Source: a virus. Taken from it: a stretch of DNA of 64,000 nt. The stretch's first letter is position 1, and each line of letters starts with the position of its first letter. Shown here piece after piece: positions 36,738 to 44,957 of the stretch. A program made the position numbers and the translations under genes. Under the pieces are notes generated by a model, which searched no databases, was not told where the DNA came from, and saw only the letters and a program-made list of their open reading frames with translations. The DNA lies in IMG/VR virus record IMGVR_UViG_3300042904_000107, positions 1 to 64,000 of that record; one strand, given 5' to 3'.

Positions 36738-36766
36738 ATGATAGCAAATGTCAAGTGGTTTGTCAA
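36738..36766 (-). promoter_or_regulatory. Promoter of the RNA-ligase operon
   Basis: TTGACA, 17-nt spacer, TATCAT. GGCCTAG precedes the -35; a second TTGACA lies inside the spacer. Confidence 0.7.
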
Positions 36767-36894
36767 TCTAGGCCACAATTTTCTTGTGCCAAATTTTGAG
36801 GATATCAAATCATATACAGCCAAAAGATTATTTGCTCACTTTTTGATGTGGATATTAGAGTTTAAGCACTCACACCCCTACTATTAACTAGAGA

Positions 36895-36935
36895 ATGTGG
36901 CCTAGTGTCTGGGATCGTCAGGGTTGAGCACTCTA
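36895..36935 (-). repeat. Dispersed repeat, copy 2
   Basis: Second copy of the sequence at 18009-18049, sharing GTCTGGGATCGTC. It follows the terminator hairpins of the NAD operon. The rest of 36767-37020 holds no gene. Confidence 0.5.
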
Positions 36936-36944
36936 CAAATGACA

Positions 36945-36995
36945 ACGCCCCACCTTTTGACGGGTGGGGCGTAAATCCGCAGATGCGATCTGCGG
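36945..36995 (-). terminator. Tandem GC-rich hairpins ending the NAD operon
   Basis: CCGCAGA/TCTGCGG (36977-36995) is followed on the minus strand by the 10-bp stem ACGCCCCACC/GGTGGGGCGT (36945-36972) and then TTGTCATTTG. The U-run is modest, but position and stability fit a transcription end. Confidence 0.65.
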
Positions 36996-37020
36996 AGATG
37001 AAATTATATTGTGGCCTAAA

Positions 37021-37251
37021 TTACTCGTTTGGATCGCCGGTTGTGGCGTTCCAATCTAACATGTTTTGGGCTGTGAAGTTAGCATTAGGGAAAGTACCCC
37101 CGTCTGTCCAAACTCCTTGGTCCGCCAGGAAGATCTTATCGTTTGCTTGATTAACGACAACGAACCCATCGGGTGCGCCGGTCTCGGCACCAAGTGTTCG
37201 ATCTTTGTTGACGACCCGGTAGCCCGTTCCGTGAATGATATCAAGTGGCAT
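37021..37251 (-). CDS. Small hypothetical protein, 76 aa
   Basis: MPLDIIHGTGYRVVNKDRTLGAETGAPDG..., rich in Gly and Asn, with DKIFLADQGVWTDGG. No family recognised. The ATG at 37251 is used; a GTG three codons earlier is possible. Last gene of the NAD operon. Confidence 0.65.
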   Translation of the reverse strand: MPLDIIHGTGYRVVNKDRTLGAETGAPDGFVVVNQANDKIFLADQGVWTDGGTFPNANFTAQNMLDWNATTGDPNE

Positions 37252-37266
37252 AACAGCCACTATTTA

Positions 37267-37521
37267 TCACTTTACGGAGATCGTAACGTCCACGACACGA
37301 TAACCGTATATCTGGTCGATGTCGCCCCAATAGTTGTCCAATTTTGTGAAGGAGGGTAGTTCGATGATCTCGTCGTCGCCCTTGATATACAGCTTCGACT
37401 TACCTTTCTGGGTGGGAGATCCGACGAAGAAGACACCGCAAGGAATATCATGGGTTCGAAACGATTCGACCGGAACCTGAGTCAAGTCAACGGTCACTTT
37501 GGAGGAATTCTTTGTTGCCAT
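37267..37521 (-). CDS. Small hypothetical protein, 84 aa
   Basis: MATKNSSKVTVDLTQVPVESF..., beta-rich with GVFFVGSPTQKGKSKLYIKGDDEII. GAGAAAGAGA upstream. No family recognised. Confidence 0.65.
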   Translation of the reverse strand: MATKNSSKVTVDLTQVPVESFRTHDIPCGVFFVGSPTQKGKSKLYIKGDDEIIELPSFTKLDNYWGDIDQIYGYRVVDVTISVK

Positions 37522-37556
37522 AATGTATCTCTTTCTCACGTTTGAATTGTACTACT

Positions 37557-37574
37557 CCGAGCGCCCGAAGGCGC
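37557..37574 (-). promoter_or_regulatory. UUCG-capped hairpin before a GGAGTAG site
   Basis: AGCGCC-TTCG-GGCGCT followed immediately by CGGAGTAG, between the 51-aa and 84-aa genes. Confidence 0.5.
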
Positions 37575-37580
37575 TGTATT

Positions 37581-37736
37581 CTACTTTTTATCCGGTAAGA
37601 ATGTTGACCGAAACCGCAAACCTTCAACTGCGACGTCGGCGTTGGACTTTGCGTTCCAGTCATCGGAGCCGGCTCGTATAGTGGTAACGAAGACCAGCTT
37701 CCAAAACTCTTTCTCTTCCTCGTTGTTGAATTTCAT
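37581..37736 (-). CDS. Small hypothetical protein, 51 aa
   Basis: MKFNNEEEKEFWKLVFVTTIRAGSDDW... Coupled to nadV by an ATGA overlap. The NxxxDW and FWKL elements are typical of small phage helical proteins with unknown role. Confidence 0.6.
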   Translation of the reverse strand: MKFNNEEEKEFWKLVFVTTIRAGSDDWNAKSNADVAVEGLRFRSTFLPDKK

Positions 37737-39247
37737 ACGTCTCTAGACCATGAGGCGCCGACCACTCGCTTTCCGTAATCGGTTGTCCCAACTCTTTCTC
37801 GGATGTAAGTCAGACTGTACTCGTTGGTCAACACCCCGTCCAGGAAAACAGTGACGAGGTGGTCGCCAAAATGATTGATGAACGGATCGATGAGCGACGA
37901 CACAGTGTGGAACTTCTTGTCATTGCCGTTCTGAAAAACGACTTTGTGGACACCGCGCTTACTGCCCTTACCCTTATCACCGACTGGGTCTTTGTACACA
38001 TCGTACCAGACGCCGTTGATTCGGATCGCGGAGCACTTGAAGGCGAACTTCAACGTGTCGCGGTCGACGCCTTGCAGCAACTTACCACCCATCCCGAAAC
38101 AAGCCATGTTGTCGATTGACCAACCAGCATCAGTGATTGCCCGACACAGAGCGCGGATGGTGTGAATGTTCATACCATCACCCTGAAGGAGCCGAACGAA
38201 CTGCGGTAGCACTTTGTAGCCCTTGCGGTTCGTCTCATAGCCGAAGCGATCACCGAGGATTTCAAGCAACTTCAAGATGGTTGGGATGATTTCACCGGAG
38301 TCGGGGCGAACGACAACCGTACCATTTCGCGATGCGACTTCCGCTTTCAATTCGCGTCCGAAGATTTCGCTACAGGCATTGAAAATGTCGTAGCTGTCCG
38401 AGACAATCGAAACGATGCCCGTCGGATAGCTTTGGAGCATGTTCGCGTAGGCTTGTGCCTCTCTGTCGCGACCCCATGAGGTGATTGTCGAGTGCTCGGC
38501 TGCCGGCACACTGAAACCAGGCATCGAATCGGGACGGTAATACTTCAGAGCGAGAGACAATCCGACCATTGTGTCGGTACCTCTGAAATTTACCATATGT
38601 GCTGCGGCACCGATTGCGGCAGATTCACGAGACGTTGAGCCGCGTGAACCGAAGTCTTGAAGCATGAAGACCAGTTTGCCTTCGAGAGTTTCGGGATCTC
38701 CGCTAAGTTCGAGGTACTCGCGAATGATATCCTTGATCTCAGCGCTCAATGACGCCACGGTGATTGGATACCACAAGCGCATAAGCATAGTCTCAACATA
38801 GTTGACTAGCCAGTAGCACTTCGGATCCGTATTCACTACCGTGACCAATGCATTGTGTGTTCCGATTCGCGTGCCTTCCGGAATCGCCTTGATGAGCAAC
38901 GGAAGGTGCCCACCGTGATGGTCGACAATGTAGCGCCAGCCTTCTTCGTTGAAGTTTCGCGGATCTCCGCCCATGTGCTCCACGATCATGAGTTTTGCCA
39001 CGTCGATCATTTCGTGGGTCACGACCGGTCCGGTCAGATACTTCTTGATGATGTACTGGAGTCCAAACATCACCGTCTTATCGAACTGACCGCCGCGCGA
39101 TTCGAGGTAGCTGTAGACGTATTCGGTGTCCGGAGGATATTGCATCCAGTGGCTCGTTTTGTACGAGTCGCTGTCCAGGATCACGTTGAATAGGAGATCG
39201 TCTGGAAGATTCTCTAATTGTTGAAGACTTGTTAATGGGAGCGTCAT
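37733..39247 (-). CDS. nadV: Nicotinamide phosphoribosyltransferase
   Basis: 504 residues of the NAMPT family, converting nicotinamide and PRPP to NMN. Landmarks are DSYKTSHWMQYPP and YSYLESRGG at the N-terminus, DFGSRGSTSRESAAIGAAAHMVNFRGTDT, FSVPAAEHSTITSWG, VSDSYDIFNACSEI and RPDSGEI, with GMGGKLLQ for phosphate binding. It overlaps nadM by 4 nt. Together they rebuild NAD+ from nicotinamide (NAD+ reconstitution pathway 2), which lets phages overcome NAD-depleting defences. Confidence 0.97.
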   Translation of the reverse strand: MTLPLTSLQQLENLPDDLLFNVILDSDSYKTSHWMQYPPDTEYVYSYLESRGGQFDKTVMFGLQYIIKKYLTGPVVTHEMIDVAKLMIVEHMGGDPRNFNEEGWRYIVDHHGGHLPLLIKAIPEGTRIGTHNALVTVVNTDPKCYWLVNYVETMLMRLWYPITVASLSAEIKDIIREYLELSGDPETLEGKLVFMLQDFGSRGSTSRESAAIGAAAHMVNFRGTDTMVGLSLALKYYRPDSMPGFSVPAAEHSTITSWGRDREAQAYANMLQSYPTGIVSIVSDSYDIFNACSEIFGRELKAEVASRNGTVVVRPDSGEIIPTILKLLEILGDRFGYETNRKGYKVLPQFVRLLQGDGMNIHTIRALCRAITDAGWSIDNMACFGMGGKLLQGVDRDTLKFAFKCSAIRINGVWYDVYKDPVGDKGKGSKRGVHKVVFQNGNDKKFHTVSSLIDPFINHFGDHLVTVFLDGVLTNEYSLTYIRERVGTTDYGKRVVGASWSRDV

Positions 39248-40332
39248 AATTTATCCGACCAGGTCCCTTTATCCAGTCCTTCTAGGGACATTTTTGTGTC
39301 TGACCAGTTTACGTTTTCAGCCGGAACAGGTCCCGCATAGACCTTCTTTCCGTCTACATGGTTGAAAGAGAACTTACGGACATCGGTGTACTCGGAAGTC
39401 ACTTCACCGTGATTCTCATCGCCGCGAAGGCTGTACTTACGGAGTAATGCGTCAAGCAGCACGTGATGCTCCTTCACGATCATTGCTTCCTCAAGCAGCA
39501 CCATATCGAACCACTTGACTTCATCCACGTCGTCGCCGGCTCTGACGGGTCCGCTCAGATAGTGACCAACATAGAAGATGGTGTAAGCCCCGTCTTTTGT
39601 GCCGTTATATCGCCAGTCATCGATGGGAGTGTCATCAACATACTCCATTTCACCGATGGTGCAACCGGCTTCTTCGGTCACTTCACGCACACCGGCGTGC
39701 TTCGCTTTCTCTCCAGGGTTCACGTGTCCCCCGAAAAAGCGCCACTGACCTTCGGGATCTTCTTTCTTTCGGCCGAGTAGAACTCGCGCGGCTTTTCTGA
39801 AATCGACGACCGCGACGTCCACGCAGAGAGCATGTGATGGATATTTGTTTGCCGTGGCATAGATGACACCTCGACGGAAATCTTCCGATGGCCGTACGGT
39901 GTGATATGCCTGTTTGCGCGCCAAAGTGGCGTTGATTCCGTGAATCTCGTCCAATTCGGCGGTCTGAAACCGACCTGTGTAGTGTGTGATGAAGGAATCG
40001 CGGCTGCCGTAGAGCACCACTTTTTCGTGTGGATGTAACAAACGAATCATTCGGTCGAGATTGTGGGACCAAAGATCGTCGCTCCGAACGTCATTGATTG
40101 CCAACACTTCAACACCAGGGTAGGTGTCTTGTAACATCCGATAGCGCGTGGCGAAATCAAGCGGATTCTTGACAGTCGGAACAACATTCGCAACACCGAG
40201 CACGATGGCGAACTTGTTATGTCTTGCCGCGACCGAATCAATCAATTCGCGGTGTCCTTCTGTCAGATAGGGTGTCTGGAATCTGGCAACAATAACACCT
40301 AAGTCGCCCTCCGGGCCTCTCAAATTGAGCAT
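39244..40332 (-). CDS. nadM: Bifunctional NMN adenylyltransferase / Nudix hydrolase
   Basis: 362 residues. The nucleotidyltransferase part (about 8-175) starts GVIVARFQTPYLTEGHREL and includes LYGSRDSFI. The Nudix part has the box GGHVNPGEKAKHAGVREVTEEAG near residue 205. It converts NMN and ATP to NAD+; the Nudix domain likely cleans up ADP-ribose-type compounds. An additional C-terminal segment of about 70 residues is unassigned. Confidence 0.96.
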   Translation of the reverse strand: MLNLRGPEGDLGVIVARFQTPYLTEGHRELIDSVAARHNKFAIVLGVANVVPTVKNPLDFATRYRMLQDTYPGVEVLAINDVRSDDLWSHNLDRMIRLLHPHEKVVLYGSRDSFITHYTGRFQTAELDEIHGINATLARKQAYHTVRPSEDFRRGVIYATANKYPSHALCVDVAVVDFRKAARVLLGRKKEDPEGQWRFFGGHVNPGEKAKHAGVREVTEEAGCTIGEMEYVDDTPIDDWRYNGTKDGAYTIFYVGHYLSGPVRAGDDVDEVKWFDMVLLEEAMIVKEHHVLLDALLRKYSLRGDENHGEVTSEYTDVRKFSFNHVDGKKVYAGPVPAENVNWSDTKMSLEGLDKGTWSDKL

Positions 40333-40340
40333 AATAATCC

Positions 40341-40466
40341 TTAGAAAGATTCAACTGTTGGCGCACCGTTAAAGGTGACTACCAAACCTGTATGAAGCAG
40401 GTAGGTATTGTACGCAGCCAATAAAAGCGTTGTAATCACCAAGACGAACAAAACCTTTTGAGTCAT
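40341..40466 (-). CDS. 41-aa membrane peptide
   Basis: MTQKVLFVLVITTLLLAAYNTYLLH is a membrane span; the rest is short and polar. GAGGATCGA precedes the ATG. It lies 8 nt upstream of nadM. Confidence 0.55.
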   Translation of the reverse strand: MTQKVLFVLVITTLLLAAYNTYLLHTGLVVTFNGAPTVESF

Positions 40467-40473
40467 TCGATCC

Positions 40474-40677
40474 TCAGAATAAGGCATTTTCGACAGTGAG
40501 CACCACCGTCTCTAACTCCTCGTCAACCTCTTCAATCGCTGGTGTACCCAACGACAATGCGCCGTCCAAGTACTCAATGCGGATCCTGTGTAATTCCGAC
40601 TTTACAACTCGGAGCGTCTCGCGGAGATTCTCGTTCTCCTGCTCTAGCTCCAGAACATCTGTCAACTGCCTTGCCAT
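40474..40677 (-). CDS. Coiled-coil protein, 67 aa
   Basis: LTDVLELEQENENLRETLRVVKSELHRIRIEYL is a strong heptad repeat; the C-terminus is acidic. First gene after the promoter at 40698-40726, so it heads the NAD operon. Function unknown. Confidence 0.65.
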   Translation of the reverse strand: MARQLTDVLELEQENENLRETLRVVKSELHRIRIEYLDGALSLGTPAIEEVDEELETVVLTVENALF

Positions 40678-40697
40678 GTAATATCTAGTGAAATTCT

Positions 40698-40726
40698 AAT
40701 GTAACATATGCGGCCTAGAAAGTCAA
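40698..40726 (-). promoter_or_regulatory. Promoter of the NAD operon
   Basis: TTGACT, 17-nt spacer containing AGGCC, TACATT. GGCCTAA lies just before the -35. Confidence 0.6.
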
Positions 40727-40727
40727 G

Positions 40728-40910
40728 TTAGGCCACAACTTTTTCTTGGTGCGCTCTGGCAACAAACACAATCACTCCAGAGGTCGTTTCGATAACATGA
40801 CATGGGTGATTCCATTTTGCCAAAGACCTCGCCTCGTGTAGTGCCTTCGGAAGGTCAGTGGGATCGCCCTTCTTTTCACCGGTAAGAGTAAAAAAGACTT
40901 GATATGTCAT
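40728..40910 (-). CDS. Small hypothetical protein, 60 aa
   Basis: MTYQVFFTLTGEKKGDPTDLPKALHEARSLAKWNH... a strand-helix-strand protein; the core LHEARSLAKW helix precedes VIETTSGVIVFVAR. ATGA overlap with the upstream gene. Confidence 0.65.
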   Translation of the reverse strand: MTYQVFFTLTGEKKGDPTDLPKALHEARSLAKWNHPCHVIETTSGVIVFVARAHQEKVVA

Positions 40911-41557
40911 GCTGTTTTCCATTTATGTGCAGGAATGTAGGTACCACTCAGACGTGAAAGCATGTTTTTATTGGTACCGTAAAGATGAAATTCCGGACTA
41001 CGGGTTAGACGAACAATTTCTTTGTGGCTAAGTTCACGCCGGCGCTCTTTCGTCTCGGTGTGGTATCGTACCTCACCGACGGGCTCAAACTTACCAGTCT
41101 CTTTGTTCCGTTCATGTTGTCGATCACCGACTTGCTTCGTTTCAATCCAGTGTTCGTACCAGTCACCGTGTTCGTCTTTGACAAACCAATGTCCGTCTTC
41201 AGTGGACACGTAGTTGATCTCGCGCTCCCACGGGCGAGGTTGGTACCAACCGCCGTAGCGGGTCGAGTCCTTCTGATATTGGAGAATTCCGTTGGTCGGG
41301 TGTACGTAGAGTCCACGCACAGGGTAATCCGCAGCACGACGATAGGAACGTACTTGGTAGACCTTTCCGTCCTCACCGATATAGCATTCCTTCTCTACGG
41401 TCCAATCAATGCGTCTCCGCAATTCGTATCCGTCTTTAGACCGCAAATCGGCCATGGAACAGAGTTCACTATAAACCTTGTCCCATGGCCGACCGACTTG
41501 AGATTCGAGATACCGGCTAAGAGTTGCGCCCCTCAGAAGATCTCGGATGTTTTTCAT
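40907..41557 (-). CDS. Hypothetical protein, 216 aa
   Basis: Soluble, with many Trp/Tyr and His residues (YGGWYQPRPWEREINYV, GHWFVKDEHGDWYEHWIE). I recall similar hypothetical proteins in environmental bacteria, but no function. Ends HKWKTA; coupled by 4-nt overlaps on both sides. Confidence 0.7.
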   Translation of the reverse strand: MKNIRDLLRGATLSRYLESQVGRPWDKVYSELCSMADLRSKDGYELRRRIDWTVEKECYIGEDGKVYQVRSYRRAADYPVRGLYVHPTNGILQYQKDSTRYGGWYQPRPWEREINYVSTEDGHWFVKDEHGDWYEHWIETKQVGDRQHERNKETGKFEPVGEVRYHTETKERRRELSHKEIVRLTRSPEFHLYGTNKNMLSRLSGTYIPAHKWKTA

Positions 41558-41730
41558 TGTGCTCCGTGGAAATACCGAAGTGTGTTTCGGAGTGATTTTA
41601 AATCGTCTTTGGTTTCCGCTTTTCTTGACCGAGCGGCTGTTCTCAAAACGTTACGCGCGGCAATATGTAATGCGTTGCCGAATTCTAGGCGCGTAGTTTG
41701 AAAAATCTTTATTGCTGCTTGAAGGTTCAT
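41554..41730 (-). CDS. Small basic helical protein, 58 aa
   Basis: MNLQAAIKIFQTTRLEFGNALHIAARNVLRTAARS... Helical and basic. Its ATG lies within the TAGAATG of a -10 element, so it would be translated only from upstream transcripts or from a leaderless message. Confidence 0.5.
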   Translation of the reverse strand: MNLQAAIKIFQTTRLEFGNALHIAARNVLRTAARSRKAETKDDLKSLRNTLRYFHGAQ

Positions 41731-41757
41731 TCTATCTCGGATTTATTAAATTGTCAA
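41729..41757 (-). promoter_or_regulatory. Promoter downstream of regA operon
   Basis: TTGACA, 17-nt spacer, TAGAAT; AGGCC directly before the -35. Confidence 0.65.
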
Positions 41758-41760
41758 GGC

Positions 41761-41952
41761 CTAGATTTTACGCCAACCGGCCTTCGTCACTTCATAAATG
41801 GTATCGGACATTTCAATTCGAGCACCGATTCTAGTATCTCGCGTTTGCAGGAACTCTTGTTCGCGGCGTATCTTAGGATTTTTGAACTTTTCCCAAGGCT
41901 TTACATCATTGAGTTCTACTGTTCCTTCAATGGTACTATTTTCTTCATGCAT
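41761..41952 (-). CDS. Small hypothetical protein, 63 aa
   Basis: MHEENSTIEGTVELNDVKPWEKFKNPKIRREQEF... The ATG at 41952 lies 4 nt after the regA stop, so it is likely coupled to regA. A TTG start 11 codons upstream is possible. Confidence 0.6.
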   Translation of the reverse strand: MHEENSTIEGTVELNDVKPWEKFKNPKIRREQEFLQTRDTRIGARIEMSDTIYEVTKAGWRKI

Positions 41953-41956
41953 AATG

Positions 41957-42373
41957 TTAAACGGTATCCCTGTGGGGTTTTCCAATATTGTATTTGGGGA
42001 TCAACTCCCATTCACCCTTCTCTTTGAATGGTAGGATTTTAATTTGGTTTATAGGTGCGGTTGGGTATGTGGCCGCTGAGTGCGGGACATTCGCGAGTGT
42101 TACTAAACCCCATTCCGCTAGAAGATTTGCAATCGTATTTCGGCGGGCTCTATCGTCATCTGAAAAGTTAGCCGGCTTACCATCTAAAAGGAACAATTCC
42201 TTAAAGTGTACGATATAATATTTCGCCTGCTTATGCAGGATGTGGCACGACTGGTAAAGCTTCTTTTCTTTTCTTGAGGCAATTCCAATTCTTGTCAGTG
42301 TTTCGCGGACTTTCAAAAAGTCATCGTCCGCAGCCAGACGCACCTCAATCAAATCATTAATGGACAAACTCAT
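41957..42373 (-). CDS. regA: Translational repressor RegA
   Basis: 138 residues. DDFLKVRETLTRIGIASRKEKKLYQSCHILHKQAKYYIVHFKELF closely follows the T4 RegA N-terminal half, and RRNTIANLLAEWGLV and WELIPKYNIG match its C-terminal half. RegA binds ribosome sites of early mRNAs. Position after gp62 is as in T4. A central insertion (ANVPHSAATYPTAPINQ) distinguishes it from T4. Confidence 0.93.
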   Translation of the reverse strand: MSLSINDLIEVRLAADDDFLKVRETLTRIGIASRKEKKLYQSCHILHKQAKYYIVHFKELFLLDGKPANFSDDDRARRNTIANLLAEWGLVTLANVPHSAATYPTAPINQIKILPFKEKGEWELIPKYNIGKPHRDTV

Positions 42374-42375
42374 TA

Positions 42376-42798
42376 TCAGGTCTCCTTGTTTTTCTTCTTG
42401 GCAAGACCACCTTTACGAAGGCGAGCCTTGATGTATTCTACGTCTTCAGGAGAAAGTATTTCGAGGGCCGTACGGGCTTTCTTATTCGAATAACCGTAAT
42501 ATTCCTTCACAATCTCCAGGTGCTCAGGATTCTCAGTTTTGATTCCCTTTCCAAAACGCGACTTCTTCGGTACACCGTGCAAGTAGAATTCATATTGCGG
42601 TCTGCCATCAAGCGACGACCGCATATTCATCTCCTGTGCGTAAAAAACGGTGTCAGGAAAATAACTAAGCACTCTGTTGATTATGTATGTTAGTTTCTTG
42701 TAGTCTTTTTCGGACTGCTCCGGATCTATGTCCGGAGACTTCATCAGGTTGTTTTTGTTTCGGTTGATGGAATTGAGAAATTCACCAAGTTCCGGCAT
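42376..42798 (-). CDS. 62: Clamp-loader small subunit gp62
   Basis: 140 residues. SEKDYKKLTYIINRVLSYFPDTVFYAQEMN and YLHGVPKKSRFGKGIK parallel the T4 gp62 segments DYSKFMVENALSQFPE and VPRGKRYGKW. It joins gp44 to open and load the gp45 clamp. The position between gp44 and regA supports the call. Shorter than T4 gp62 (187 residues). The start overlaps an upstream small gene. Confidence 0.85.
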   Translation of the reverse strand: MPELGEFLNSINRNKNNLMKSPDIDPEQSEKDYKKLTYIINRVLSYFPDTVFYAQEMNMRSSLDGRPQYEFYLHGVPKKSRFGKGIKTENPEHLEIVKEYYGYSNKKARTALEILSPEDVEYIKARLRKGGLAKKKNKET

Positions 42799-42959
42799 AA
42801 TGTATGCGCCTCTCGCGCTTCGTTTCTCACTCGTACTAGTCCGCAGGTGCAACAGTCGGTATAGTACTGGTCGCAATCTTGCAGATGGGTACGGTACATG
42901 TCCAAGGAGTTTGCTGCATTTAAGAGGCGGACCACCGCCTCTCTTTCTTCAGAGGTCAT
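42744..42959 (-). CDS. Small Cys-containing protein, 71 aa
   Basis: MTSEEREAVVRLLNAANSLDMYRTHLQDC..., then CCTCGLVRVRNEAREAHTLC, a possible metal knuckle. It overlaps gp62 by 55 nt and the upstream gene by 11 nt. Not known in the T4 gene order. Confidence 0.5.
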   Translation of the reverse strand: MTSEEREAVVRLLNAANSLDMYRTHLQDCDQYYTDCCTCGLVRVRNEAREAHTLCRNLVNFSIPSTETKTT

Positions 42960-43251
42960 AAATTTCCCGTATAACTTCACGGTTGATTTCCCGTTGAAGT
43001 TCCTCAAAGAATATCTCACCGATCTCCTGAGCACTTCGCATCTTTTCTGGATCGAAAACTTCTATGGAACTTGCCCAAACTGTTTTACCATCTATAGTAA
43101 CATATCTGTGACCAGCTTGCGGTGGTTTAGTCAGGAAACCTTCAATGGAGTAAATTGTGGATCCAATTCCAAGTGTCTCAACAACCGTGACTGATACCTT
43201 AATATGTTTTTCAAACCACTCTTGAACTTCTTGGAAGTTGTCAAAGGTCAT
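42949..43251 (-). CDS. Hypothetical protein between gp44 and gp62, 100 aa
   Basis: Mixed alpha/beta (FQEVQEWFEKHIKVSVTVVETLG, RYVTIDGKTVWASSIEVFD) with a helical acidic C-terminus. Overlaps gp44 by 4 nt. Its insertion into the clamp-loader operon is not seen in T4. Confidence 0.7.
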   Translation of the reverse strand: MTFDNFQEVQEWFEKHIKVSVTVVETLGIGSTIYSIEGFLTKPPQAGHRYVTIDGKTVWASSIEVFDPEKMRSAQEIGEIFFEELQREINREVIREIYDL

Positions 43252-44195
43252 TTTACCTTAAAATCCTCTTCCGACATTACCTGTGTGAGAAATGCCAGTA
43301 ATGTGATTTCCTGGTCGAGAGAACGAGAAGCGCGATCCAAGTAGTCACCGAGAATCAACACGAATTGTGGAATGAACCCGGAGTCGAAATGATCGTACAT
43401 AACATCAAACAACTGCCGATAGATGCGCGTCGGTTCGTTATCCGAGTTATTCGCGACCCATTTTCGAACCTCACCGAAGTTTTTGGTCTTCATCGCTTCA
43501 AGGAGCGCTTTGATTGGGATTTCATCTAAACTGGATAGAATACCAGCATCAATCTGACCAACTTGTGCGTACTTCTGAAGATGGTTAAGAATCGCTCGAA
43601 AATCAGGAAAGTACTTCGCTACCAACTTCGCAATTACCTTCTCATCAAACGGAATTTTCTCCGCCTTTAGGATCGAAACGATACGCTTATGGAAGGTCAT
43701 TGCCATCGGCTTCTTGTCTTCCTTCGTCGGTTTAAATTCGACAGTAGGACAACGAGATTCGCGAATAGCCTCGATGATTTGATTAGGATAGTTGCAAGTC
43801 AGGATAAACGAACAATTCCCCGCAAATTCTTCAATAAATGGACGGAGAGCTTGCTGAGTGAGTTTCGTAAGTCCGTCAGCTTCGTCCAAAATAACAACTT
43901 TGCGTCCGCCAGTAATGGAGATAGTAGATGCAAAGCCACGAATATCTGTACGGAGAGTATCAATATTACCATTTTCAGAGGCATTGATTACCAAGAAGTC
44001 TGCGTCCAACTCTTCGCAGAGTGCCTTTGCAATTGTGGTCTTACCGATACCTGGCCCACCGGCCAGCGTCATGTTGGGGATAAAACCTTTGTCTCTGTAG
44101 GATTCGAAAATCGACTTGAGTTCTGTTGGAAGGATGCAATCTTCGATCTTGTGCGGGCGGTACTTTTCCACCCAAAGGATGTGTTCACGAACCAT
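43248..44195 (-). CDS. 44: Clamp-loader large subunit gp44 (AAA+)
   Basis: 315 residues. KYRPHKIEDCILP at the N-terminus, Walker A GGPGIGKTT, Walker B VILDEADGL, sensor-1 FILTCNYPNQI and the SRC motif ESRC are all present. The C-terminal collar is helical. ATP-driven loading of the gp45 clamp at primer ends. Confidence 0.97.
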   Translation of the reverse strand: MVREHILWVEKYRPHKIEDCILPTELKSIFESYRDKGFIPNMTLAGGPGIGKTTIAKALCEELDADFLVINASENGNIDTLRTDIRGFASTISITGGRKVVILDEADGLTKLTQQALRPFIEEFAGNCSFILTCNYPNQIIEAIRESRCPTVEFKPTKEDKKPMAMTFHKRIVSILKAEKIPFDEKVIAKLVAKYFPDFRAILNHLQKYAQVGQIDAGILSSLDEIPIKALLEAMKTKNFGEVRKWVANNSDNEPTRIYRQLFDVMYDHFDSGFIPQFVLILGDYLDRASRSLDQEITLLAFLTQVMSEEDFKVK

Positions 44196-44228
44196 TAATC
44201 ACCTATTATATCACGAAAGAGGATGGTA

Positions 44229-44510
44229 CTATTGAGAAACTACGTCTAGGCGGGTGCCGTGGTTTTGACCTTGATAGTATGTCTTACCGAAGCAGACGCT
44301 ACAAACGCCGCAATAAAAGCGTGGCATTCGAATCATCTGTTTTCCGCCAATAAGATCTAAGAAGCGCTTGACATTGAAGGGTAGCACAACTGGCTTACCA
44401 TCTTCAGCTTGCGTTTCGGTGTCGATTGCCAGGAACTGAACCATTGTACGCGGTTTCGCGCAATGCTGGCAATGCAACTTGGTATTCTTACGTTTATTGG
44501 ATGTGGGCAT
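44229..44510 (-). CDS. Zinc-ribbon hypothetical protein, 93 aa
   Basis: HCQHCAKPR and FYCGVCSVCFGKTYY form the metal site around a polar middle. No family recognised. Placed between the clamp-loader genes and two tRNA-Glu genes. Confidence 0.65.
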   Translation of the reverse strand: MPTSNKRKNTKLHCQHCAKPRTMVQFLAIDTETQAEDGKPVVLPFNVKRFLDLIGGKQMIRMPRFYCGVCSVCFGKTYYQGQNHGTRLDVVSQ

Positions 44511-44518
44511 GGAGGAGT

Positions 44519-44594
44519 TGGTAGCCCGTAACGGAGTCGAACCGATATCTCGTGGCTGAGAACCACGCCGCCTAAACCATTAGCAGAACGGGCC
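44519..44594 (-). tRNA. tRNA-Glu (CTC)
   Basis: Acceptor GGCCCGT/ACGGGCT, anticodon stem CGTGG/CCACG with loop TTCTCAG, CCA encoded. One mismatch in the T-stem. Confidence 0.9.
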
Positions 44595-44603
44595 TAAAAT
44601 ATG

Positions 44604-44681
44604 TGGTAGGGATGGCGGGGATCGAACCCGCATTTCGGGATTGAAAGTCCCGCTGCCTGACCAATTAGCGATGACATCCCC
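44604..44681 (-). tRNA. tRNA-Glu (TTC)
   Basis: Acceptor GGGGATG/CATCCCT, anticodon stem CGGGA/TCCCG with loop CTTTCAA, CCA encoded. Confidence 0.93.
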
Positions 44682-44687
44682 ACGAGG

Positions 44688-44909
44688 TTAGTCTAACTGT
44701 AGCTGGTATGCCTTTTCGAGCGCTTCCTTGTTATCGGCATACTGATTCTTCAACACCGACAACTCAGCCGTGCCGTCTGCAAGTTCTTCCTGAAGCCGCT
44801 TATTTTCACTGTGGCGCTTAATCGCCACACCACGAAGCCGAAGCATTTCGAACATACGCTTGGCAATCTCATCAGCACCAAAGAAAAGGGTGAAAAGCCA
44901 CTGTCTCAT
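44688..44909 (-). CDS. Coiled-coil protein, 73 aa
   Basis: A hydrophobic N-terminus (MRQWLFTLFFGADEIAKRMFEMLRL) that may touch a membrane, then a long heptad helix (RLQEELADGTAELSVLKNQY). Function unknown. Confidence 0.65.
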   Translation of the reverse strand: MRQWLFTLFFGADEIAKRMFEMLRLRGVAIKRHSENKRLQEELADGTAELSVLKNQYADNKEALEKAYQLQLD

Positions 44910-44941
44910 TATATAGTATCCTTTATTTGAGTTAAATACTC

Positions 44942-44957
44942 CGGAGGGATTACTCCC
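44942..44957 (-). promoter_or_regulatory. GNRA-capped hairpin before a GGAGTA site
   Basis: GAGGGA-GTAA-TCCCTC directly after the gp45 stop region and 2 nt before GGAGTA. Confidence 0.5.
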
